A DNA stretch of 12,713 bases from an uncultured Porphyromonas sp. (GTDB lineage: Bacteria; Bacteroidota; Bacteroidia; Bacteroidales; Porphyromonadaceae), in the NCBI GenBank assembly GCA_900554935.1, contig USJF01000027.1, forward strand, positions 1-12,713, given 5' to 3'. Below are positions 1 to 6,402 of this stretch, one piece after another. Numbering within the stretch: position 1 is the first letter of the stretch; every line of letters begins with the position of its first letter. The translations under genes and the position numbers were made by a program. The notes beneath the pieces were generated by a model. It was not told the origin of the DNA. It saw nothing but the letters and a program-made list of their open reading frames with translations, and did not search any database.

Positions 1-279
1 GCAGATATTATTATCGCTGCTTTGGGACAACCCAACTTCGTGAAAGAAAAAATGGTAAAAGAAGGTGCAGTAGTAATCGACGTAGGTACCACCCGTGTTC
101 CGGATGCCAGCAAAAAATCCGGTTTCAAACTGACAGGCGATGTGAAGTTTGATGAGGTGGCTCCTAAGGCTTCCTATATTACTCCTGTTCCTGGCGGAGT
201 GGGTCCTATGACCATTATCTCGTTGATGCGGAATACCTTGATAAGTGCACGTCGTCGTAGGGGTATGGAGGCAAAGTAA
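1..279 (+). CDS. folD: FolD, bifunctional methylenetetrahydrofolate dehydrogenase/cyclohydrolase, C-terminal part
   Basis: Only the last 92 codons are in the window; the frame is open from base 1 and ends in TAA. FolD interconverts 5,10-methylene-, 5,10-methenyl- and 10-formyl-tetrahydrofolate in the cytosol, using NAD(P). The visible part starts in the nucleotide-binding domain ([14 protein letters not shown], then [12 protein letters not shown]) and carries the highly conserved C-terminal signature [12 protein letters not shown], with the family's usual short helical tail after it. The stop lies 12 bases before the next gene on the same strand, so the two are probably co-transcribed. Nothing looks broken. 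The identification is firm; the N-terminal substrate-binding domain and the catalytic lysine are outside the window. Confidence 0.96.
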   Translation, partial: ADIIIAALGQPNFVKEKMVKEGAVVIDVGTTRVPDASKKSGFKLTGDVKFDEVAPKASYITPVPGGVGPMTIISLMRNTLISARRRRGMEAK

Positions 280-291
280 TGACTTTTTCTT

Positions 292-2382
292 ATGGCTCTC
301 TATAGATCTAAAAAGATAAAAAGTGGTTTGATTTTTGTGGTGGCAGCTATTTTGATGACGCTGCTTTACCCTTCAAAGCTGAAGTTTAAGTACGATTATA
401 GTATTGGGCAACCTTGGCGGTACGAAGGGGTGCTTACCGCACCTTATAGCTTTCCTATCTACAAGAGTGAAGCTCAGAAAGTACAAGAGAGAGATAGCAT
501 TGAGCGGACTAAGATCAGCTACTATACGCAGAATGCAACGGTAAAGATTTCTGAGAAAAACCAAATCTCTAAGGACTTCATGGAGCGTAAGTTGTCGCCT
601 GAGGTGACGAGCGACTACATACAGTATATCCATAAGGTGCTGGATGAGATATACGATAGAGGTATCCTCCCTAATGATGCATATGACTTACTCTCAAGTC
701 AGGAAAATGGATATATCTTCGTGGTGGACGATCGAAATGTTGCGGTACGACGGGATACGAGTGAGATCTTTAATGCTAGGAGAGCCTATGACTATGCTAT
801 TCATGAAGCTCCGGCTCACTTGAAGCGACATGTGTTGCAGCAAGTCAGTTTGGAGCAATACCTGATCAGTAATCTAGATTTGGACCTAGCGAAGACCAAT
901 CAGATGCAAAGCGCTAGGCTGGCAACTGTTACTGATGTAGTGGGTAATGTACAAAAAGGGGAACGTATCGTGGGCACTGGTGATATGGTGACTCCGGAAA
1001 TATACCAGGTTCTAGAGGGTTATCGTACAGCTTTCGAGCACGCCTCTACCACATCTACCGAGAGGGTGGCGCTTGTGATGGGGCAGTTTTTCTTGATCCT
1101 ATTCTTATTCTTGATGCTCTTTTGCTATCTTCTGGCCTTTAGAGAGGAGTTATTGAAACAGATCAAAAATACCCTTTTCCTAGTTCTAAATGTCTCACTA
1201 TTAGTCGCCCTGACTTATGTTCTTGTGCCTATAGAGCCAGCGGTGACCTATATGATCCCTTTTAGTATTGTGGCGATACAGGTGCGCGTCTTCATTGATA
1301 GTCGTACTGCTGCTATTACTCACCTAGTGACCGTGTTATTGGCAGCTTTGGTGGTGCCTTCTCCATTGCAATTTGTGGTGATTCAGCTCATTGCTGGGCA
1401 GATTGTACTGGTTACTCTGCGTAATCTTTCGCAGCGAAGCGACCTCTTTCGCACCAGTTTTGCCACACTCTTTGGCATGATTATCTCCTACTATGCTATG
1501 CTGATTGCAGGCCAAGGATTGCCCGAGAGTATTGATTGGAATACCCTGTTTTATCTCGTGATCAACTTCATATTCCTCACCTTTGCCTATCTAATGGTCT
1601 ATGGCATTGAGCGACTATTTGGATATGTATCTAGTATTAGTCTAGTGGAGCTGGCCGATATCAATAAGCCACTCCTTAGGCAGTTAAGTGAGGTGGCGCC
1701 TGGTACTTTTCAGCACTCTCTCAATGTCTCTACGTTGGCTTCGGAGGCGATAGGAGAAATTGGCGGGGATGTACGACTTGTAAGGAGTGGTGCCCTCTAT
1801 CACGATATAGGTAAGATGAAAAACCCTACTTACTTTACCGAGAATCAAGGTGCCAATAATCCGCATGATAGGCTTTCGTACGACCAGAGCGCTAGGATCA
1901 TCATCAAGCACGTTACAGATGGTATTGAGATGGCGGAGAAAGCAAAGCTACCGAAGCCTATCATCGACTTTATCCGCACACACCATGGCCTTGGGATGAC
2001 TAAGTACTTCTATATTAAGTATAAGAATGAGAATCCTGATGCTGTGATAGATGAGAGTATATTCCACTATCCTGGACCCAACCCTTGGACTAAGGAGCAG
2101 GGTGTGATGATGCTGGCGGATGCGGTAGAGGCTTCATCGCGAAGTCTTAAGGAGATTACGGAGCAGGTGCTGATAGACCACGTCAATAAGATTGTTGATG
2201 GTATTATGGCTGATGGGTATCTGAAAAATACTCCGCTTACCTTCCGCGATATAGAGACCACGAAGTACATATTTATAGATAAGCTACGCAATATGTACCA
2301 TTCTCGTATCGATTACCCTGAGTTGCGTAGAAGTCCCAATGCCACGGACGAGCAAAAGCAAGGAGAGGATAGCGGTCAATGA
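292..2382 (+). CDS. PgpH-like 7TM receptor with intracellular HD phosphodiesterase domain (HDIG family)
   Basis: A 696-residue membrane protein with the full 7TMR-HD layout: a first membrane segment (about 11-27), a large extracytoplasmic region (about 45-255, 7TMR-HDED type, ending in the typical GERIVGTGDMVTPE stretch), a block of hydrophobic helices (about 258-445), and a cytosolic HD domain (about 465-670). The metal and catalytic residues of an HDIG enzyme are present: H475 (FQHSLNV), H504-D505 (YHDIGK), H540, H564-H565 (THHG) and D610 (LADAVEAS). Characterised members (Listeria PgpH) hydrolyse cyclic di-AMP to pApA, which affects osmotic and cell-wall homeostasis; that substrate is inferred here from the family. 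Length is close to the family's usual 700 or so. The gene ends by overlapping the sigma-factor start by 4 bases (ATGA), suggesting translational coupling. The ATG at 292 is the first start after folD and leaves a short basic N-terminus before the first membrane segment. Confidence 0.93.
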   Translation: MALYRSKKIKSGLIFVVAAILMTLLYPSKLKFKYDYSIGQPWRYEGVLTAPYSFPIYKSEAQKVQERDSIERTKISYYTQNATVKISEKNQISKDFMERKLSPEVTSDYIQYIHKVLDEIYDRGILPNDAYDLLSSQENGYIFVVDDRNVAVRRDTSEIFNARRAYDYAIHEAPAHLKRHVLQQVSLEQYLISNLDLDLAKTNQMQSARLATVTDVVGNVQKGERIVGTGDMVTPEIYQVLEGYRTAFEHASTTSTERVALVMGQFFLILFLFLMLFCYLLAFREELLKQIKNTLFLVLNVSLLVALTYVLVPIEPAVTYMIPFSIVAIQVRVFIDSRTAAITHLVTVLLAALVVPSPLQFVVIQLIAGQIVLVTLRNLSQRSDLFRTSFATLFGMIISYYAMLIAGQGLPESIDWNTLFYLVINFIFLTFAYLMVYGIERLFGYVSSISLVELADINKPLLRQLSEVAPGTFQHSLNVSTLASEAIGEIGGDVRLVRSGALYHDIGKMKNPTYFTENQGANNPHDRLSYDQSARIIIKHVTDGIEMAEKAKLPKPIIDFIRTHHGLGMTKYFYIKYKNENPDAVIDESIFHYPGPNPWTKEQGVMMLADAVEASSRSLKEITEQVLIDHVNKIVDGIMADGYLKNTPLTFRDIETTKYIFIDKLRNMYHSRIDYPELRRSPNATDEQKQGEDSGQ

Positions 2383-2954
2383 ATATCCCCCGCGACATAG
2401 CTGATGAAGAGCTTCTGAAGCTACTCACTACGCCCGAAACGCAGGAGGCTGCCTTTAGTTTTCTTGTGGATCGCTACTCACCACAGTTGTACGCGGTGAT
2501 ACGACGCATGGTCTATCGACATGAGGAGACAGATGATGTGCTCCAAGATACTTTCGTAAAGGTGTGGCGCCATATCGGCACTTTCAAAGGAGAGTCCAAA
2601 CTGAGTACCTGGCTCTATAGCATCGCTACTAATGAGGCACTTTCGCACCTTCGGAAGGAGAAGAAGATGCGACGGCTACCACTTACTACTGAGGAGTACG
2701 ATCTAACTCAGATATTGATGAGTGATCCCTACTTCGATGGTGACCTTGCTGAGGCTCAGCTCTTCAAAGCTATAGATCAATTGCCTGAGAAGCAAAAGTT
2801 GACCTTCGAACTGAGATATTTTCAGGATCTTCCCTATAAGGAGATTTCAGAAATCACAGGTACCAGCGAAGGTGCCCTCAAAGCCAATTATCACCATGCT
2901 GTAAAGAAGATAAAAAAGGAGATGGGCATTGAAGATGATACAGAAGTGGATTAA
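2379..2954 (+). CDS. RNA polymerase sigma-70 family factor, ECF type
   Basis: A 191-residue ECF-like sigma factor. Region 2 spans about residues 20-95 and includes the -10 recognition/core-binding block (DDVLQDTFVKVWRH, FKGESKLSTWLYSIATNEAL). Region 4 spans about 125-178 and ends in a helix-turn-helix (LPYKEISEITGTSEGALKANYHHAVKKIKK). There is no region 3 or region 1.1, as expected for ECF factors. Its ATG overlaps the stop of the upstream HD phosphodiesterase gene by 4 bases, and an AAGGAGAGG stretch about 10 bases upstream, inside that gene, could serve as a ribosome site. The next two genes encode a small single-pass membrane protein and an exported helical protein, the usual place for an anti-sigma factor and a sensor. 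The target regulon cannot be read from the sequence. Confidence 0.95.
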   Translation: MNIPRDIADEELLKLLTTPETQEAAFSFLVDRYSPQLYAVIRRMVYRHEETDDVLQDTFVKVWRHIGTFKGESKLSTWLYSIATNEALSHLRKEKKMRRLPLTTEEYDLTQILMSDPYFDGDLAEAQLFKAIDQLPEKQKLTFELRYFQDLPYKEISEITGTSEGALKANYHHAVKKIKKEMGIEDDTEVD

Positions 2955-3030
2955 ACCTTTTGCTATTCTCTACATCAAAATAGTATATAAAGCAGTTGAT
3001 AGATAATTCTAGTGTGTGATTAACTCTAAT

Positions 3031-3384
3031 ATGGAGCATGAAAATAACCCATTGCATCCCTTCGTAACTCCTGAAGGCTACTTCGATACCTTCAAGGAGC
3101 GCCTTATGGTGCGAATAGTAGCCGATGAGCGGGCCCAAAAGCAGGTACAGCGTCGAAGTGCCAAGATTTGGAGGCCTTATATCTATTGGTCCGCAGTAGC
3201 GGCAGTGGTATTGCTCTTTGTCCTCTCATTGTGGAGCTTTTGGCCACAGATAGCTACTGAAGAGCTCAATGCATACGATATTACCGATGAGGAGTTTCAG
3301 CAGTTTTTGCTCGATGATACCGATGAGGATTATTGGGGGATTGTCTATCTGGAGGACGAACAAAATATAACTAGTTTAAGATGA
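3031..3384 (+). CDS. Small single-pass membrane protein, probable anti-sigma partner
   Basis: A 117-residue protein with no named domain that I recognise. The N-terminal 50 residues are soluble and polar, with a PFVTPEGYFDTFKERLM motif that recurs in short Bacteroidota proteins encoded just after ECF sigma factors; one hydrophobic segment follows (about 51-70), then a very acidic C-terminal tail (about 74-117). This is the architecture of a minimal anti-sigma factor: cytoplasmic sigma-binding part, membrane anchor, short extracytoplasmic part. The function is inferred from position and layout. I chose the ATG at 3031; a GTG at 3016 would add five residues and cannot be excluded, but the PFVTPEGYF block begins soon after the ATG. 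A gap of 76 bases separates it from the sigma gene; its stop overlaps the next gene's ATG by 4 bases. Confidence 0.72.
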   Translation: MEHENNPLHPFVTPEGYFDTFKERLMVRIVADERAQKQVQRRSAKIWRPYIYWSAVAAVVLLFVLSLWSFWPQIATEELNAYDITDEEFQQFLLDDTDEDYWGIVYLEDEQNITSLR

Positions 3385-3863
3385 TGTTAGGTCTTATGAG
3401 GGGAAATTACTGGAGAGTTTTTATACTATGTGTATTGGTGAGTTTAGCCACTCCATCTCTGCTATTTGCTTTAGGAACGCAGATGCTAAACGAGCAAAGC
3501 ACTTCACAGGAGAAGTTTAAAAAAGAGCGGATTGAGGCGATCACCAAAGTTGCTGGGCTAACTTCTGAAGAAGTGCAACTTGTCTCCATTCAGCTCAATA
3601 AGTACGACGAAGCTCGTATTACTTCCTGGACTGAAATACGCAAAGTCTATGATGAGATAGGCAGAAGAGGTGGTAAGGTCACTTCTGCTCAGTATCTCGA
3701 ATACTACAAAAAGATACAGGAACTCACCGAAATGCGTCACCAGGCTTCCCAAGACTTTATGAATGCCTTGATACAGCACCTTACGCCCGAAAAGGCCTTC
3801 AAAGTCTATGAGGAATATCGTAAGTTCAATGCCAATACAGGTCGGCAGTTGCGTCGACGCTAA
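3381..3863 (+). CDS. Exported small helical protein, possibly Spy/CnrX-like sensor
   Basis: A 160-residue protein beginning with a signal peptide or N-terminal anchor (hydrophobic core about 12-30, VFILCVLVSLATPSLLFALG). The mature part is predicted to be almost wholly helical, charged and glutamine-rich. It contains two LT-x-E-type helix starts (LTSEEVQLVSIQLNKYDEAR near 60-79 and LTPEKAFKVYEEYRKF near 134-149) reminiscent of the LTxxQ repeats of periplasmic Spy/CpxP and the heavy-metal sensors of the CnrX type. That resemblance is loose and I have not aligned it. Coupled to the preceding probable anti-sigma gene by a 4-base overlap, it may sense or buffer an envelope stress signal. The start could be the ATG at 3381, 3384 or 3396; the last (MRGNYWRVFIL) gives the most ordinary signal peptide. 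The C-terminus is basic (RQLRRR). Confidence 0.7.
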   Translation: MMLGLMRGNYWRVFILCVLVSLATPSLLFALGTQMLNEQSTSQEKFKKERIEAITKVAGLTSEEVQLVSIQLNKYDEARITSWTEIRKVYDEIGRRGGKVTSAQYLEYYKKIQELTEMRHQASQDFMNALIQHLTPEKAFKVYEEYRKFNANTGRQLRRR

Positions 3864-3938
3864 CCCATGTAGATATAGGGCTTTATCGCCTATGATTAGT
3901 GTGTAAATTAGAAGTATTATTATTATTAAGAGAACAAC

Positions 3939-4340
3939 ATGATGAAAAAGTTAAGTATGATTTTCGCAGCACTTGCTGCTACAGTTTTTATGGCCATTGC
4001 CTTCACTTCTTGTAACCAAGATCCTGCTGATGCAGAATTATTTATAGGTAAGTATGAGGGAAATGCGAGCTATGCTAGTACAAAGGATGGGCTTAAGATT
4101 GCAGTCGGAGAAAAGGTAACGATACGTGTCGTAAAGCTGGGTGACAATTACACCTTCTATTTTAGCTCCAAGAATATCCCTACACTATCTGGGGTAAAGA
4201 TGAAAAAGGGTGAAAATACTTTGGTAACCCTTGATTCAGACAAAGCTGGAGTAATAAACATTGATGGGGATAAACTTACCATCTTGGCTTATACCACTAG
4301 TAAAGGCTCGTGGTCTGCTACAGCTAATAGGGCAAAATAA
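3939..4340 (+). CDS. Small predicted lipoprotein of unknown function
   Basis: A 133-residue protein with a lipoprotein signal peptide: basic MMKK, hydrophobic core about 5-21, and lipobox FTSC with the lipidated cysteine at residue 25 (CNQDPADAELF). The rest reads as a compact beta-rich domain with alternating polar and hydrophobic residues (KVTIRVVKLGDNYTFYFSSK, NTLVTLDSD, AGVINIDGDKLTIL) and many lysines, in the style of small outer-membrane-associated beta-barrel or lipocalin-like lipoproteins of Bacteroidota. I do not recognise the family. It lies 75 bases after the sigma/anti-sigma cassette and directly before a strong terminator, so it may be the last gene of that transcript or have its own promoter; I see no convincing promoter. 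The start could be either of two adjacent ATGs (3939 or 3942). Confidence 0.78.
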   Translation: MMKKLSMIFAALAATVFMAIAFTSCNQDPADAELFIGKYEGNASYASTKDGLKIAVGEKVTIRVVKLGDNYTFYFSSKNIPTLSGVKMKKGENTLVTLDSDKAGVINIDGDKLTILAYTTSKGSWSATANRAK

Positions 4341-4362
4341 CCTTTGCCTAGCATATATACAG

Positions 4363-4398
4363 AAGGCCTACCTCAGAGTGCTGGGGTAGGCCTTTTTT
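4363..4398 (+). terminator. Rho-independent terminator after the lipoprotein gene
   Basis: A 14-bp stem with a 4-base loop: 4363-4376 pairs with 4381-4394 (outer 10 bp AAGGCCTACC/GGTAGGCCTT perfect, then one G-T wobble and three more pairs), loop AGTG, followed at once by a run of T (4393-4398). The orientation fits termination of the plus-strand run. The minus-strand gene that converges here has its TAA stop at 4399-4397, inside the T run, so the hairpin also lies just past that gene. On the minus strand the sequence after the stem (TTCTGTATAT) is less T-rich, so termination there is probably weaker. Confidence 0.93.
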
Positions 4399-4993
4399 AT
4401 TGTACAGATATTATAGGGAGAACAAGCTGATAGGGAGAAAGCATCGCATTGATTAGGTGAATTGAGTCGTAGTAGCGTAGCTCCTCAAGAGGTAGGTCGC
4501 ACTCTTGGATAATACCTTTATCTAGGAGAGCGCTTCTTTTCGTCCCTCTCAGTAGATAGCTCCTCGGAGTGAAGAGCTCTCCCTCTTTCTCCACAAGTAT
4601 ATTGGTGAAAGAGGTATCAGTCACCTTTCCATCCAAGATAAAAAGTGGTTCCACACCACTCGGAAGTTCCTTCTTATAGAGCTCCAAAGCCGATCGATCC
4701 GCCCACTTCTTTGCATAAAAGTTAGCGTCAATATCAATGGACTTCAGCGCTTTAATTTCTGGTACTTGATATCGAATAAAGCGAATGGCGAGAATCGTCC
4801 CTCCAGTATAAGTGACACTCACCCGCCACCTTCCCCGATCCTCTGTGGGATAAGAGGCATCTGCTCGAATCGCATCAGCAAAGAGTGAAATATCTATCTC
4901 CTCGCCTGTCGACCACCTTACTCTATCCTGATGGTAGTTTAGATGGAGGAGTTCTCCATCCTCCATACAAAACGTTTCAAGAAGCGGTCCCAT
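4397..4993 (-). CDS. pabC: Class IV aminotransferase fold protein, probable 4-amino-4-deoxychorismate lyase
   Basis: A 198-residue PLP enzyme of the branched-chain aminotransferase/ADC lyase fold (class IV). Seen in the sequence: an N-terminal LLETF and NYHQDR segment, the lysine block FYAKKWADR where K96 is the likely PLP Schiff-base lysine (K-x-x-D-R pattern), and the cofactor motif DGKVTDTSFTNILV (about 121-134), followed by the substrate-channel part (TPRSYLLRGTKRSALL). At about 200 residues it is shorter than E. coli PabC (269), as is usual for the Bacteroidota form encoded next to pabB. ADC lyase splits 4-amino-4-deoxychorismate into p-aminobenzoate and pyruvate for folate synthesis. 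It starts 2 bases after the stop of the pabB-like gene, so the pair makes a p-aminobenzoate unit. The specific substrate is inferred from this neighbour; a D-amino-acid or branched-chain role is less likely. Confidence 0.86.
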   Translation of the reverse strand: MGPLLETFCMEDGELLHLNYHQDRVRWSTGEEIDISLFADAIRADASYPTEDRGRWRVSVTYTGGTILAIRFIRYQVPEIKALKSIDIDANFYAKKWADRSALELYKKELPSGVEPLFILDGKVTDTSFTNILVEKEGELFTPRSYLLRGTKRSALLDKGIIQECDLPLEELRYYDSIHLINAMLSPYQLVLPIISVQ

Positions 4994-4995
4994 AC

Positions 4996-5982
4996 TTAGT
5001 GTAGTGGCAAGTAGATCTTATCAATCACCTCCTGGTACTCATGCTCTAGTTCACTATTTATCGTGATACCCCCACCCGAGTGGTAGTACTTCTGCCCATC
5101 TTCCCCCTCTCTGATAAAGCGAATCAGCACAGACGAGTCCAGCTCCTTACCGTCAAAGTAGCCAAAGACACCGCAGTAATAGCCCCTCGTGTGGCTCCCC
5201 TCGGCCTCCGCAATGAGTGCGCGAGTACTTTCACGTGGAGCTCCCAAGATTGATCCCGCTGGGAGCAATCGATCCATAATACTTCCTAACTGTGCCGGCC
5301 ATTCCTGAGGAAGCACTCCCTTTATCTCCGAGCTTACCTGGTAGATGGTATGCTCTGGAGCTTGGATCTCAGTGAAATACCTAAATCGTGATACCTCTAT
5401 ATTAGTAGCAACACCCAAAAGATCCCGTCTCAATAGATCTACCACCGAGCAGTGCTCAGAAGTCTCTTTGTAATCATTGAGAATTACCTCAGGTGCACCA
5501 GGGGTATCACTAGTGATGGTTCCCTTCATCGGGTCGGTAGAGATGACACCTTCTCTCGTGATATGGACAAATCGCTCAGGGGAGAAACAGACAAAATGAG
5601 CTTCTGGTAAATAGATTTGGTACTTAGCACTAGTGGTGAATAAAATATCCTGTAGAGTAAGAGGCGTGGATATAGGGGTGCAAACCGTAAGACTGGCCAA
5701 TACCGATTGCCCCTCTTTCATTCCTTTCTGTATTACCTCAAAGCGTCTAGCATATTGCTCAAGGCTCTCTGGACTTTTCGTGAGACTCCTACTAGCTTGT
5801 GCCATCGGTTGAGCCTCAAAGTTGGTGACTTCCCCCACTTTGAATAGCACCTCACTCTGCTGCTCGGGGTGGGTAATAATGGCCCCTTCGCTCTTCTCGT
5901 AGTCCAAGACAAATAGGTAGGGTACGCCATCTCTACCGACTCTATTCATCTCGGCAATCACTGCACTATATGGCTTTAGCAT
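4996..5982 (-). CDS. pabB: Aminodeoxychorismate synthase component I (chorismate-binding enzyme)
   Basis: A chorismate-utilising enzyme of 328 residues from the ATG at 5982. It has a short Bacteroidota-type N-terminus, then the catalytic domain with the PMKGT motif (K153; the lysine form is typical of aminodeoxychorismate synthase, while anthranilate synthase has PIAGT), EHCSVVDLLRRDL, PAGSILGAPRES, RGYYCGVFGYFDG, HSGGGITINSELEHEYQEVIDKIY. It aminates chorismate to 4-amino-4-deoxychorismate, using ammonia usually supplied by a PabA glutamine amidotransferase, which is not encoded nearby. The usual GAPK lysine is arginine here. A frame extension to 6024 would add a hydrophobic 14-residue start inside the rpsU terminator stem-loop, so I reject it. 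No clear promoter lies in the 23 bases after that terminator; expression may come by read-through. Confidence 0.9.
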   Translation of the reverse strand: MLKPYSAVIAEMNRVGRDGVPYLFVLDYEKSEGAIITHPEQQSEVLFKVGEVTNFEAQPMAQASRSLTKSPESLEQYARRFEVIQKGMKEGQSVLASLTVCTPISTPLTLQDILFTTSAKYQIYLPEAHFVCFSPERFVHITREGVISTDPMKGTITSDTPGAPEVILNDYKETSEHCSVVDLLRRDLLGVATNIEVSRFRYFTEIQAPEHTIYQVSSEIKGVLPQEWPAQLGSIMDRLLPAGSILGAPRESTRALIAEAEGSHTRGYYCGVFGYFDGKELDSSVLIRFIREGEDGQKYYHSGGGITINSELEHEYQEVIDKIYLPLH

Positions 5983-5997
5983 CACGATTATAAGATA

Positions 5998-6040
5998 TAA
6001 AAGAAGGATGACTACTGCTCTCAATGAGCCCTAGTCATCC
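5998..6040 (-). terminator. Rho-independent terminator downstream of rpsU
   Basis: On the minus strand 6040-6032 (GGATGACTA) pairs with 6014-6006 (TAGTCATCC), nine perfect pairs; after a 2x2 internal loop the inner stem GCTC/GAGC (6029-6026 with 6020-6017) closes a 5-base loop. A T-rich tail TTCTTTT follows (6005-5999). This is a good intrinsic terminator for rpsU. It sits 23 bases before the chosen pabB start and covers the alternative upstream start at 6024. Confidence 0.85.
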
Positions 6041-6055
6041 CTTTATGATTAAAAC

Positions 6056-6070
6056 AACACCTCCTTGGTG
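6056..6070 (-). promoter_or_regulatory. Perfect Shine-Dalgarno-like element in the rpsU 3' UTR with no reading frame behind it
   Basis: On the minus strand the RNA reads AAGGAGGUGUU at 6066-6056, fully complementary to AACACCUCCUU, the usual 3'-terminal sequence of Bacteroidota 16S rRNA as I remember it. It partly sits in a small hairpin (CACC 6070-6067 with GGTG 6061-6058, loop AAGGA). Codons at normal spacing behind it (GTG or TTG) run into TAA within two or three codons, and the first ATG after it is about 21 nt away and opens only five codons. It therefore does not look like an ordinary ribosome binding site. A regulatory role is conjecture. Confidence 0.45.
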
Positions 6071-6151
6071 AAAATGATTTATTATTCTGCTTTTTCTAAA
6101 ATCTTCGTCTAGCACCTCACACTGTTTGCTGTAGCGTGGTACCAGAGAAGA

Positions 6152-6343
6152 CTAGTCCTCCATCTGGCGAAGTTGCTGTACGTAGCGAGCCTTCTCCATC
6201 TTACGGCGCTTGATAGCCGATGGCTTTTGGAACTCCCGACGAGTACGAAGCTGACGCATTGTACCAGTGCGGTCAAACTTCCTTTTAAATCTCTTCAGTG
6301 CCCTCTCGATGTTCTCGCCTTGTTTTACTTCTACAATAATCAT
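6152..6343 (-). CDS. rpsU: 30S ribosomal protein bS21
   Basis: A 63-residue, strongly basic protein with the whole bS21 pattern: MIIVEVKQGENIERALKRFKRK at the start, a central RTGTMRQLRTRREFQKPSAIKRRK block and a helical C-terminus (KARYVQQLRQMED). The length is that of the Bacteroidota form. bS21 binds the small-subunit platform near the 3' end of 16S rRNA; in Flavobacterium johnsoniae ribosome structures it helps sequester the anti-Shine-Dalgarno sequence, which explains why most genes of the phylum are translated without one. Here rpsU has AGGAG just 3 bases before its ATG, a promoter of its own and its own terminator. Published work on the phylum proposes that a Shine-Dalgarno site on rpsU lets bS21-depleted ribosomes make bS21; the sequence here is compatible with that. 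Confidence 0.97.
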   Translation of the reverse strand: MIIVEVKQGENIERALKRFKRKFDRTGTMRQLRTRREFQKPSAIKRRKMEKARYVQQLRQMED

Positions 6344-6346
6344 AAA

Positions 6347-6351
6347 CTCCT
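6347..6351 (-). promoter_or_regulatory. Shine-Dalgarno site AGGAG of rpsU
   Basis: The minus strand reads ACAGGAGTTTATG, with AGGAG separated from the ATG by three bases. Most other starts in the window (for example 292, 3031, 5982, 6879) show nothing similar; the HemW-like gene (GGGAGGGCTATG) is the main exception. Confidence 0.7.
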
Positions 6352-6381
6352 GTAAATGTTGTTAGTAATTCAATAATTGTA

Positions 6382-6397
6382 GCACCCAACTGAGTGC
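6382..6397 (-). promoter_or_regulatory. Hairpin at the 5' end of the rpsU leader
   Basis: On the minus strand GCACTC (6397-6392) can pair with GGGTGC (6387-6382), six pairs including one T-G wobble, closing a 4-base AGTT loop. Given the promoter just upstream, transcription should start close to its first bases, so this hairpin would form the very 5' end of the mRNA. It could stabilise the message or bind a protein; that is inference. Confidence 0.4.
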
Positions 6398-6402
6398 GTC
6401 CG

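Noticed and set aside
3875..3893. Terminator between the helical exported protein and the lipoprotein gene
   Set aside because: The hairpin (ATAGG with a bulge, then CCTAT) is short and imperfect, and no T run follows.
3904..3926. Promoter or functional triplet repeat upstream of the lipoprotein (TAAATTAG and a run of TAT triplets)
   Set aside because: The box has a mismatch and no -33 partner, and the four-unit triplet run is too short to call a contingency repeat.
5983..6024. Longer N-terminus for the pabB-like gene (start at 6024)
   Set aside because: It lies in the stem-loop of the rpsU terminator, codes for a hydrophobic stretch not found in the family, and the ATG at 5982 gives the normal start.
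6025..6066. Small gene translated from the AAGGAGG element in the rpsU 3' UTR
   Set aside because: GTG and TTG near it meet a TAA within two or three codons, and the later ATG opens only five codons, inside the terminator stem.
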